NCBI GenBank assembly: GCA_029891385.1
Contig: CM057224.1
Coordinates: 6,510,001-6,574,000, forward strand
Source of the DNA: Erythroxylum novogranatense
Taxonomy: Eukaryota > Streptophyta > Magnoliopsida > Malpighiales > Erythroxylaceae
DNA: 64,000 nt
Direction: 5' to 3'
This document shows positions 10,690 to 20,274 of the stretch, piece after piece. The first letter of the stretch is position 1. Each line of letters opens with the position of its first letter. Position numbers and translations under genes: made by a program. The notes below the pieces were generated by a model. The model did no database searches. It was not told the DNA's origin and saw nothing but the letters and a program-made list of their open reading frames with translations.

Positions 10690-11232
10690 GGCGATTTTCC
10701 TACGCTTGTTTATTTGTTATGTGTTATATATTCTGGGTGATGTTACATGTGTTTATTTATATTTTTTGAATATTTATATTCACGTGTAAGTTACTATTCT
10801 ATACTTCTAATATATATATAATCAAGTATGTTGTAGTATAGGATTAGAAATAGCATAGTACAAACACCCTTACTAATAGGATTAGTAGCCTTCATAATGT
10901 ACTAAGAACGACCCTCTTCATAGTTTCAAGTTTATATGCCTTCCATAAATCTTTACCAATGTTTATCTCTAGATTATCCTTATGTGGGTTTTTGCCAAAG
11001 CAAGGCATGTAGGGATCATCTAGGGAAGACATTTGAATAATGGTGCTATTCATAGGTAAAGTATGGTTAAACTTGACTAAGCTATCAAAACGGTTTTGGG
11101 CTTAGGGCATAAGATTGGGTTTATACATACATGCAGTACATGAGATGCATTTTAATATAAGCCCATCAAGAGTTACATGTGATGTAATTGAAAAGAGTTT
11201 TCTACCAAAATAACTAAGTCTTGAGTGTTAAG
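10690..11232 (+). other. leader of J without recognisable gene
   Basis: AT-rich leader sequence between the palindrome array and nested LTR B. No supported frame, repeat or RNA gene was seen. Confidence 0.5.
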
Positions 11233-11600
11233 CCAAATGTAACACCCCACTCCCGTAAGACCTGAACCCGACATCGACGGTGATATCCAGGTCCGTGCCC
11301 CGCGAGGGTGGCGTGCTACATCACTCAGTAGAAAACTCAGTATAACTTTTTTTTAACACATACTCACACATATTATCGTGAATGCGGAAAACAATTTATA
11401 TAAACAATTCAATGGCCTTGGGGCCCTTTTTACATTTACAATTTATTTCAGTCAATTGACTTTACAACTTGTCCAATTTAGTAATACAAAAGTCCAAGAA
11501 TAGAAATACTAAGATGACGCGAACCGATCCCGACCACTTCTCTGCTTCCTCAACCAACAGATGTCATACGCCCGTTGCCTAACGGGGTATTCTTCTAAGT

Positions 11601-11667
11601 CCTGAAAAATAGATGCAAATTTTGGGTGAGTTTTGCGAACTCAGTGAGAAACCATCATCGATGGTTC
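11601..11667 (-). promoter_or_regulatory. conserved U5 block of LTR B
   Basis: Same order as in A: ACCATCATCGATGGT (11651-11665), the TGAGTT/AACTCA hairpin with a changed loop, and minus-strand TATTTTTCAGG ending at 11601. Confidence 0.6.
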
Positions 11668-11895
11668 ACTCAATTCATGTATGTTCAATCAGCTTACCAA
11701 ATATCACATACGATCACGATTCACAAATGTAATCTCAAATAATACATACCATTACATTTCACAAATGTAAGGCGTATCACCTTTCATACAATCCAAATTC
11801 AATCATACCATATATGCAATGCACATGAGACCCTTTCCATTTTCATTACGTTGTTGTGACCGTGCTTTGGCTGTCCCGATGCGGGCACATTGCAT

Positions 11896-12018
11896 TGAGC
11901 GGTGGCTTCAAACATTGGGCTTGAAGCCCTAATACATTGAGCCCGAGGCTCAATACGTTGGACTGAGGTCTCAAGCGTTGAGCTGAAAGCTCTCATATAC
12001 GTTGGGCGTGATATGCCC
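11896..12018. repeat. belt of five or six small hairpins in LTR B
   Basis: Consecutive inverted repeats begin at 11917 (GGGCTTGAAGCCC), 11939 (GAGCCCGAGGCTC), 11960 (GGACTGAGGTCTC, weak), 11980 (GAGCTGAAAGCTC) and 12004 (GGGCGTGATATGCCC), with a degenerate one at 11896. They are separated by 'taatacatt' or 'aatacgtt' spacers, with steps of 20-24 bp. Stem bases differ between copies while pairing is kept. Confidence 0.75.
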
Positions 12019-13060
12019 TGATACGGTGGCTGCTCCGGTTACAACTGCCTTTATCTGATCATGTCCTTATGCATGAATGCATATGTTCCAATTTCCATTT
12101 ACAGTTATTTCTATCACTTACATTCAATGCCATTTCTTATTTCTTTGGACTTTCGGTCCGGTATTTCAATCATATATTTTTCCAATTTATTGCATCATAC
12201 CATATCGCATTTAAAAGTCACATCCAATGTATTGAAACAGACAATTAACACTTCAATATCAATTTCTCATTTCCTCGGACCTTTGGTCCGAGATCTCCAA
12301 TATAAACATTCACACACAGTTACACACAAGTAGCACTTCGTTATCTCATTCCAAATATTTCAGACACCTATGGTCCGAAATCAATCAAAATCAAACACAC
12401 ATAAACCCTCCATTATCTCCACATGGCATAATTGCAAAATCTTAAACACATAAGGTTGAGGAACCAACTAGGTTACTCACCTGTACTTCGAAACTAACAT
12501 CTGAAGTCTCGATAACGTCGGTAGATCGACGCTCCAAATGTACCTCTATAACAAACAGAGAGGAATCCGATCACTAATTATCCAATCCGAACTAGTATAA
12601 TGCACATGTAAGTGTATAATGCATGTTCATGAGATTTCCGGCCCTAAATCCAAATTTTTCCCTTAATAAAAATTTCATCAAAAATTAGAAAACTATAGCC
12701 ATCGACAAGATTTCAATTCGGACCTCGATCGGTCCAAAAATAAATAAAACAGTGACCATAGAACAATTTCCCGGGGCCACGTCAATTTCCCGTCTAAAAA
12801 TTCCCAATTTCTCACAAAATGAAGTTCAATATTTCACAAATCCGATGCCTCAAGAATCAGGTCAATCGGACGTCGGACGGAAAAGAAATTGACAAAAGAA
12901 ACCAAAATTCAATTTAAACAATTAATATCTATATATATACCTAACCCTTATTCCCTTCTTTAATTTCTTGATTTCCAATCCAACTTTCAACACCAATAAC
13001 TCATTACACACAATTCAGAAAATTACCAACTATATCTCATTGGAAAGATCATAAAACCCT

Positions 13061-14019
13061 CTATAATTCTCAAGAAGGCCATAAAAATCAATCTCACCCC
13101 CAAGGGTGTCAAAAATCCCTTCAAAGCTACTGCCTACTCAAATCCCATTAAAACAGAACAGTACATTGCAAATTCCATAACTCTCTGATTCTTCAGCCAA
13201 AAATTACCACATAAATATTCTCAATAAGTTCACAATGTCATCTACAACTTTCATGAACAACCCAAAATCAAATTCCATAATCAACTAGGTCAAACAATTC
13301 GACAAAGAATCTGTATACAGAAATTAACCAATCTGGTCAGTAATTTCCCAATCAGCATAACTCTTATCACAAATGTCACAAAATTCACTACCTTATATCC
13401 CTGAAAAGATAAGATCTCAAACTTCAATTTTCATGAGAACTCAAAATCCAATTCAATTTCTAACAATTTCAAAACTGTCATGTAAGTTACTGCCATGATC
13501 AGCAGTTCATAACCTAATGCAGGTTCAATATTTACAAAATCATAACTCCTAAATTTGACCTCTAAAAATTACATGTCATATATCATTTTCAAGATACTTT
13601 CTTCCTCTGCAACTTTTCATAAGATCACTCACACCAATTCAGTTCACATAATTTGCTAAAATTTCTTCCAATCCGCAAGCTCACAAACTCAATACTTAGG
13701 CTAGGTTTCATCAAAATGCTCAAAACCAGTCAATAGAAATCAGTTCATATCTCCCAATATACAACTCAAAAATTAGCAAGATCAGCGGCAATGGAAAGCT
13801 AACTCAATATTCTACAACTTCCATGAAGACCATTTTCCCAAATTCCATCTCAATTAATTTAGAAAAATCAGCAAAATAATCAGGTCATATATGCGGGTAC
13901 TGTTCACAGACCCTACAACCAGAAACTTTCCATGCAAAAATTCACCTTCCTAACATTACAATTTAACAACACCTATTTCACACAAATTTGAAGCCAACAT
14001 CCCAAAGTTGCAGTGGGAA
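13061..14019 (-). repeat. degenerate array of about 180-bp modules in LTR B
   Basis: The module motif (minus strand GTTCATGAAAGTTGTAGA and variants) starts at plus coordinates 13061, 13242, 13422, 13608, 13811 and about 13995. Steps are 181, 180, 186, 203 and 184 bp, almost the same as in LTR A. Confidence 0.7.
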
Positions 14020-15374
14020 CAAACCTCACCTCATTTGCACACCTACACAATTAGTTATGATCAAAACATTTCAATAGGTTAAACACCAATTTTCCAGATT
14101 TCATCTATACCTCATCCTCTTCCATTCTATCACTTTACCTACATTAATAGACATTCACTTACACCTCCAATTCAGCCACAAACTCAACACAACAATTATT
14201 TGTATACTAACACAAAATTTGGCAGCACTCACACAATCATTTTCATTACTTTCCTATACATCTAACCTTGCAAATCAATCCAAAACCAAGCCAAATCAAT
14301 GGAAACCTTATTCAATCATTCATCCATACACAAGCATACATTTAAACCCATTTACATCTACCCCTATAATGATCAAATAAATGTACAAATGATCCCCATA
14401 CATGCTTCTAACTACCAAAAGAAGGAAAGCAAAACAACTCCTACCTAGTTGCAAGTTCAAGCTACCAATATCCCTTGATTCTTCAAGTTCACACAAACTT
14501 CCTTTTTTTTCCAACCTCCCATACGGCTATCACTAACTTCACAAGGATCACCATCCACTCAAGGCTTCAACTTGGTTTTAGGTGTGCAAGGGAAAAGCAA
14601 GCAAGCTCCAAAGGAAGACCTTCTCGTATGAAATAAGGAGAAGCAAAATTGAAGGAGAAGAATAGGTACTCTAAGAAGATGAAGCAAGTTTGGATGGGAG
14701 GATAAAGATGAGCTTCAAATGAATTTTTTATTTAACAACACAAGAAGAAGGTCGTAGGTGCTTGGGTGGAAAAGACAAAATAAAATGTACACTTGGCTTT
14801 TAATGGATGAAAAAGACAAAATGAGTTAATCTCAATTACTTAAGCACTAATCCCACTTAAACTCTAAACATGGCACTAACATAATTCCCAAAATTATTTA
14901 TTCACTAATCTCATGCCATTAGGCAATCCCTTTTCAGTACAAAAAGGCTCACTCAGCCCGTCAGTTGAAATTTTCCGGTCCGGAAAAGAACCCCGAAAAA
15001 TTTCAGAAAAATTTCCATAAATCCCTAAAAATGGAAAACAATTTATGACGCACTCAAAATAATTTTCCAATTACGATTATCCCATAAATTTCACAAAAGG
15101 TCTCAATTTGAAACCTAAGTTTAAAATGTCATGAATGCATGTTTACCATGTGTAAGTGCAACAACCCATCAGTCATAGAGGCTATAAGCTGTATGCGCAT
15201 GCCGAGCTATAATTTAATACTTCTAACCCGTCCCAATTTACCAAAATACCCTTCCCATCGGTGATGGGATGTTACACCAAAGCTTTCTTAGGACTTAGTG
15301 AAATATGGATCTTGCTTCTCCCATTCGTCAATTGAGGGTTATTTAATTGAGTAGGAGCTAATACCTCATAATAT

Positions 15375-16230
15375 ATGAATGTTGACCCTTATTGCATAAT
15401 TCTTGTAGATTATGGCTACTCCATCCACAAACCTTTCTATGTGATCTATCTTAGAGAAAGAAAAAAACTTAATGGAACAAATTTCCTAGATTGGTATAGG
15501 AACTTGAGAATTGTTCTCAAGCAAGAAAGAAAGCTTTATGTCTTAGAAGAGCCCATCCCTGAGGAACCACCAGCAATTGCACCTAAGGCTTAAAAGGATG
15601 CTTACACGAAGCATATCAATGACTCTACGGATGTGCCATGCCTTATGTTAGGCGTCATGATCTCTGACCTTTAGAAAGATTTAGAGGAAATGGAGGCCTA
15701 TGACATGCTTGCTCAATTGAAAACTATGTTTCAAGAGCAAGCACGCCAAAAGAGGTTTAGAATCACTAAGGCATTGAATTCATGCAAGATGACTCCTGGC
15801 ACACCCGTGAGTACTCATGTTCTCAAAATGAAGAGTTACATTCATCATCTTGAGAAATTAGGTGCACCTCTTAGTCAAGAATTGGCCACTGATCTTATTC
15901 TGGTATCTTTGACTGATGAATATGATCAGTTCATTCTTAACTACAACATGCATAATATGGAGAAGTCCATTGATGAATTGCATGGGATGCTGAAAACTAC
16001 TTAAGAGAACTTAAAGGGAAAGGTTAAGACCACCAATGAAGTTCTTGTGGTTCAAAAAGGGAAAAGATTTGAAGAAGAAGGGCATAACAAAGGACAAAGG
16101 TAAAGTACCCAAGTCCAAGTCCAAGCCCAAGCCCAAAGCTAAGACTAAGGCACCCAAGGAGGGAGTTTGTTTTCACTGTAATGAACCTGGTCATTGGAAA
16201 AGGAACTGCAAACTCCATTTGGAAGAGCTG
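15375..16230 (+). pseudogene. Copia gag (UBN2-type) of J, with stops
   Basis: Frames at 15375-15593, 15690-16004 and 16036-16230 give LNGTNFLDWYRNLRIVLKQE, then a helical capsid region (AYDMLAQLKTMFQEQARQKR), then a lysine-rich linker and one zinc knuckle. An ATG near 15414 (ATGGCTACTCCATCC) looks like the ancestral start but hits a stop after ten codons. In-frame stops at about 15591 and 16001 and frame changes show loss of function. The nucleocapsid is followed at once by mid-integrase, so the frame is fused across a deletion. Confidence 0.85.
16168..16209 (+). other. CCHC zinc knuckle of J gag
   Basis: Translation CFHCNEPGHWKRNC fits CX2CX4HX4C, the RNA-binding nucleocapsid motif. All four metal ligands are present. 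Confidence 0.9.
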
Positions 16231-16236
16231 AAAGAG

Positions 16237-17063
16237 AGATTATTTGTATTTCATTACTTTTTCAGATGACTTCAGTAGATATGGGTATGTCTATTTAATG
16301 AAGCACAAATCTGAATCTTTTGAAAAGTTCAAAGAGTATAAGAATGAAGTACAAAATCAGCTTGGCAAAACAATTAAAATCCTTCGATCTGATCAAGAAG
16401 GTAAATACTTAAGCCAAGAGTTTGATGATTATCTAAAGGATTGTGGAATCGTTTCACAATTAACTCCTCCAGGAACTCCTCAATGGAATGGTATTTCTGA
16501 AAGGAGAAATCGAACTCTATTAGATATGGTTCGATCAATCATGAGTCAAACTGATCTTCCAAAATACTTCTGGGGCTATGCTTTAGAAACCGCAGTATTC
16601 ATATTGAACCGTATTCCTTCAAAGGCTGTAGAAAAGACACCTTATGAGATATGGACTGGGAAGAGTCCCAATTTATCTTTTCTAAAGATTTGGGGTTGTG
16701 AGGCTTATGTGAAGCGTCCAATTGCTTACAAGTTGGCACCCAAATCTGAAAAATGTTATTTTGTGGGATATCCTAAGGAAACTAAAGGATATTACTTTTA
16801 CATCCCATCAGAGAACAAAGTGTTTGTTGCTTGAAATGGTTTCTTCTTAGAGAAGGAGTTTGTTTCCAAAGAAAACAGTGGGAGTAAAGTACAACTCGAA
16901 GAAATTCAAGTTTCACAAAATGACATTGAGCCTGAAAAGGAGATTGAAGCGAGCTCACGAGCTGTTGATGAGCAGTCTTCAACAACACAAGGCCTACGTA
17001 GATCTGATAAGATTCGTCATGAGCCCGAAAGATATGGATTTCTCGTTACTAATGATGATAATG
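16237..17063 (+). pseudogene. Copia integrase of J: catalytic core and linker only
   Basis: The frame opens inside the integrase core at YLYFITFSDDFSRYGYVYLM and continues through LRSDQEGKY and TPPGTPQWNGISERRNRT, placing the three acidic DDE residues at the first DD, the SDQ aspartate and the SER glutamate. Protease and the zinc-binding N-terminus expected between the knuckle and this point are missing, with a frame change at the junction. A TGA at 16832-16834 interrupts the linker (probably from CGA), and a one-base frame difference near 17064 separates it from reverse transcriptase. Confidence 0.88.
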
Positions 17064-17064
17064 T

Positions 17065-18657
17065 GTGCTCATCGATCATAATGAGCCCACAACCTATCAA
17101 GAAGCCATGGAAAGTCCAGAATCTGCTAAATGGTTAGAGGCCATGAAAGCAGAGATGCAATCCATGTATGACAATCAAGTTTGGACTTTGATTGATCCGT
17201 CTGATGGTTTGAAGACCATTGGATGCAAATGGGTTTTCAAAAAGAAACTCGACATGGATGGAAATGTGCACACTTATAAAGCAAGACTTGTTGCTAAAGG
17301 TTATCGACAAGTTCATGGAATTGATTATGATGAGACATTTTCTCCAGTGGTCATGATCAAATCCATTAGAATTCTTATTGCCATAGCTGCATACTACGAT
17401 TATGAGATATGGCAAATGGATGTCAAAACGGCTTTCCTTAATGGAAACTTACTTGAGGATGTAAATATGATACAGCCTGAGGGTTTTGTCCATCCTAAGA
17501 ATTCGGGAAAGGTGAACAAGCTTCAAAGATCCATTTATGGATTGAAGCAAGCATCAAGAAGCTGGAATCTTCGTTTTGATGAAGTTGTCAAAGAGTTTGG
17601 ATTCATCAAGAATGAAGATGAACCTTGTGTTTACAAAAAGGTTAGTGGGAGTGCTGTTGTCTTTTTAGTTTTATATGTTGATGACATATTGCTCATTGGA
17701 AACCATATTTCGACCTTACAGAGTGTCAAGATTTGGTTAAGGAAACGTTTCTCAATGAAAGACTTAGGTGAGGCTGCCTATATTTTAGGCATTAAGATCT
17801 ATAGAGATAGATCAAGAAAGCTTATAGGTCTAAGTCAGAGTACATACATAGATAAGGTACTGAAAAGGTTTAGTATGCAAGATTCCAAGAGAGGATTCTT
17901 GCCTATGTCACATGGAATCAAGCTATCTAAGAAGGATTGTCCTACTTCAGATAAAGAGCTTGAGCGCATGAGTAAGATTCCATATGCATCTGCAATTGGA
18001 TCTATCATGTATGCCATGTTATGTACTCGACCTGATGTCTCATATGCTTTGAGCATAACAAGTAGATATCAATCTAATTATGGTGAGAGTCACTGGATAG
18101 CAGTTAAGAACATCCTTAAGTACTTGAGAAGAACTAAGGATATGTTCCTAGTCTATGGAGGACTTGAAGGAGAGCTAGTTGTAAATGGTTACACTGATGC
18201 TGGTTTTCAGTCTGACATAGATGATTTCAGATCGCAATCAGGTTTTGTGTTACATTTGAATGGAGGTGCGATGAGCTGGAAAAGTTCAAAGCAAGAAACT
18301 GCTATTGATTCTACAACCGAAGTCGAGTACATTCTTTTCGGATGCATTAAGGAAGCTGTATGGATCAAGAAGTTCATTACTGAGCTTAGAGTTGTTCCTA
18401 GCATTATAAGTCCTATAGACCTTTATTGTGATAATAATGGAGTTATAGCACAGGCTAAGGAACCAAACTCACATCATAGATCCAAACACATACTCAGACG
18501 TTTCCATCTGATTAGAGAGATCAGTGGGAGAGGAGACGTGAAGATATGCAAAGTGGGTACAGATGACAACATTGCCAATCCACTTACTAAGCCTCTTCCA
18601 CAACCTAAACATGAGAGTCATACGAGGTCTATGGGTATTAGATATCTGACCGATTAG
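17065..18657 (+). CDS. Copia reverse transcriptase-RNase H of J
   Basis: A long uninterrupted frame of 530 codons. It reads TTYQEAMESPESAKWLEAMK, then the RT core with the catalytic YVDD (17674-17685) and 'RLVAKGY', 'FSPVV' and 'IYGLKQASR' motifs, then the RNase H region with SSKQETAIDSTTEVEY and 'DNNGVIAQAK'. It ends with TAG at 18655. The frame opens with GTG at 17065 because the natural start was upstream in the polyprotein, so no independent translation start is implied. It is the best-preserved retroelement frame in the window, but it lacks protease and full integrase. Confidence 0.9.
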   Translation: MLIDHNEPTTYQEAMESPESAKWLEAMKAEMQSMYDNQVWTLIDPSDGLKTIGCKWVFKKKLDMDGNVHTYKARLVAKGYRQVHGIDYDETFSPVVMIKSIRILIAIAAYYDYEIWQMDVKTAFLNGNLLEDVNMIQPEGFVHPKNSGKVNKLQRSIYGLKQASRSWNLRFDEVVKEFGFIKNEDEPCVYKKVSGSAVVFLVLYVDDILLIGNHISTLQSVKIWLRKRFSMKDLGEAAYILGIKIYRDRSRKLIGLSQSTYIDKVLKRFSMQDSKRGFLPMSHGIKLSKKDCPTSDKELERMSKIPYASAIGSIMYAMLCTRPDVSYALSITSRYQSNYGESHWIAVKNILKYLRRTKDMFLVYGGLEGELVVNGYTDAGFQSDIDDFRSQSGFVLHLNGGAMSWKSSKQETAIDSTTEVEYILFGCIKEAVWIKKFITELRVVPSIISPIDLYCDNNGVIAQAKEPNSHHRSKHILRRFHLIREISGRGDVKICKVGTDDNIANPLTKPLPQPKHESHTRSMGIRYLTD

Positions 18658-18665
18658 GCCTAGTG

Positions 18666-18677
18666 CAAGTGGGAGAT
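18666..18677 (+). other. polypurine tract of J
   Basis: AAGTGGGAGAT lies directly before the 3' LTR start, as expected for the plus-strand primer. The same tract occurs before the 5' LTR at 8653-8663 in the abnormal extension. Confidence 0.85.
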
Positions 18678-20089
18678 TGTTAGTAGTGTGCCCTAGGCCA
18701 ATGGATATTTGTGATTCATGTATTAACATTATGACTTGTTAATAATATACTATGAGGTATTCCTTCATATATGCATGTATTTCATGTAATGTGATTTACA
18801 TTCCATGAATGGTATTAGACTTATGTCGTAAAGTATGTGACTTGATAGTAAAACCATAAGCGTTATAATACTATTCTAGACTGTCCCTGGTCGATCATTA
18901 TTAGTGGAACAATAATGAATTAAGACTAGTATGTGTTCTGATTGATGATCAAGTTTTACTGATCATGGATATGAGATATCAAATCAGAAAAATAGATATA
19001 TGTTAGAGAACATATATTGGACCGACCCACATAAAGAATACTACATGGTTTCATGTCATTAGTGATTCTTTATATGGTTTGACTTTAGTCCTTTGAACTG
19101 AAGTCATCATGGTTCCCTACATGAGGAATTTAGTGTTTTGATATTAGACTAAGTTATTTTTAACCGAATAACATATAGTCTTATGTTGGACACTAAATGA
19201 ATCATGCGGAGGGATGTGAATGACGTAGATGGGATTTGTACCTCTCTTAAATCATTTGGGCCTCTTGACAAGTGTGACTGAAGAAATGCACGGCCGTGCT
19301 GAAATGAATTGATGAAGAGTCATCAAATGTCATTTGTTATAATCAGTCAACTTGGGGATCAAGAAATTTTGATTAATCAAAGGTTGACATGTACCATGCC
19401 TTGTGATTAATCTTGATATCGTGTTACAAAAGAACTGAGCCTATAACCATGATTACAGGTTAAATCGGATTATCGATCCTCATTTGATTTAGGTAGTCAT
19501 AATGTCTTGCTAGAGGCCACTTATGACTTATGGGCCTTGAAGTATAATCAAGCACATTGCTAACATCAAATGAGCCTACAGGGTCGCACACAAAGAGTGA
19601 TGTGATCTGGGCTTATTCTCTTGGGCCTAATTTATTAGGTATTAAATAAATATATTTAGATATATTTATTGGGCTAGATTAAATTAAGATGTCGGGCTTT
19701 TATTATATATGATATAATGGGCCGAAACTTAATGGGGCCTAAATGAGATTAGGGTTTCTCTATAAATAGAGAAGCTTAGGTCTCATTAGGTTAACGACAC
19801 AATTGTCAGGAAACTCTAGCCGCCATCCAAGAGAAAGATCGTGCGGCGTTCAGAAAGGTTTTCAGGACGTGCTAGCACACTACAGCCGCAGCCCGGATCG
19901 TGCATGCTCGTGTGGATACCGGTAGAGGGCATTAGCGATTTGCAGTGTCTTACAATCCGAAAAAGAAGCAATCCACTAACGAAAATAAGGTATTTTCGTT
20001 AATCCTTCGTGTTTTCGATTATACGTGATATTTTTGTATGGTCTTTTCCGCAGCGTATTGTGAATTCTCGAACCATACGCGATCCAACA
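18678..20089 (+). repeat. 3' LTR of Copia J (1412 bp)
   Basis: Collinear with 8664-10075. It starts TGTTAGTAGTG, ends GATCCAACA, and is followed by the attca duplication at 20090-20094. Its TATA box (19761-19769) points toward the receptor kinase gene, so read-through would be antisense to that gene. Confidence 0.95.
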
Positions 20090-20274
20090 ATTCACACTAA
20101 GGTTTTCTCAATTATCCTCATCGAATATGAATTTTTGATGTCTAACTTGATAAGCAGCAAAAATTTCCAATAGAACTTTATTAGAATTGTAAAGCTATCT
20201 TTTGTACAGAAAAATCTAAATGGTTCTTTGTACATTTTCCTGATGTGACAAGGTAAATGAAGTTCTTGAGATCT

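Larger units (their letters stand above)
11238..15276 (-). mobile_element. solo LTR B (4039 bp), Ty3 Tekay/Del-like, inserted in the leader of J
   Basis: Termini TGTAACACCCC and GGGATGTTACA are flanked by the direct repeat ccaaa (11233-11237 and 15277-15281). On the minus strand it begins TGTAACATCCC and aligns with LTR A and the 5' LTR of D. It carries the U5 block (11601-11667), a belt of small hairpins (11896-12018) and the array of about 180-bp modules (13061-14019). No coding sequence was found, so it is a solo LTR. Being inside J, it is younger than J. Confidence 0.9.
8610..20089 (+). mobile_element. Copia (Ty1) LTR retrotransposon J, defective, about 11.5 kb including nested solo LTR B
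   Basis: Order: 54-bp abnormal left extension, 5' LTR 8664-10075, PBS, palindromic leader repeats, nested LTR B 11238-15276, gag, part of integrase, RT-RNase H, polypurine tract, 3' LTR 18678-20089. Integrase before reverse transcriptase places it in Copia. The two 1412-bp LTRs differ by about 27 substitutions and no net indel (about 98% identity), which suggests insertion under about a million years ago if a rice-like LTR rate applies. Protease and the N-terminal half of integrase are deleted near 16235, and gag has stops, so any movement would need proteins in trans. It lies 185 bp downstream of the receptor kinase gene, in the opposite orientation. Confidence 0.93.
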
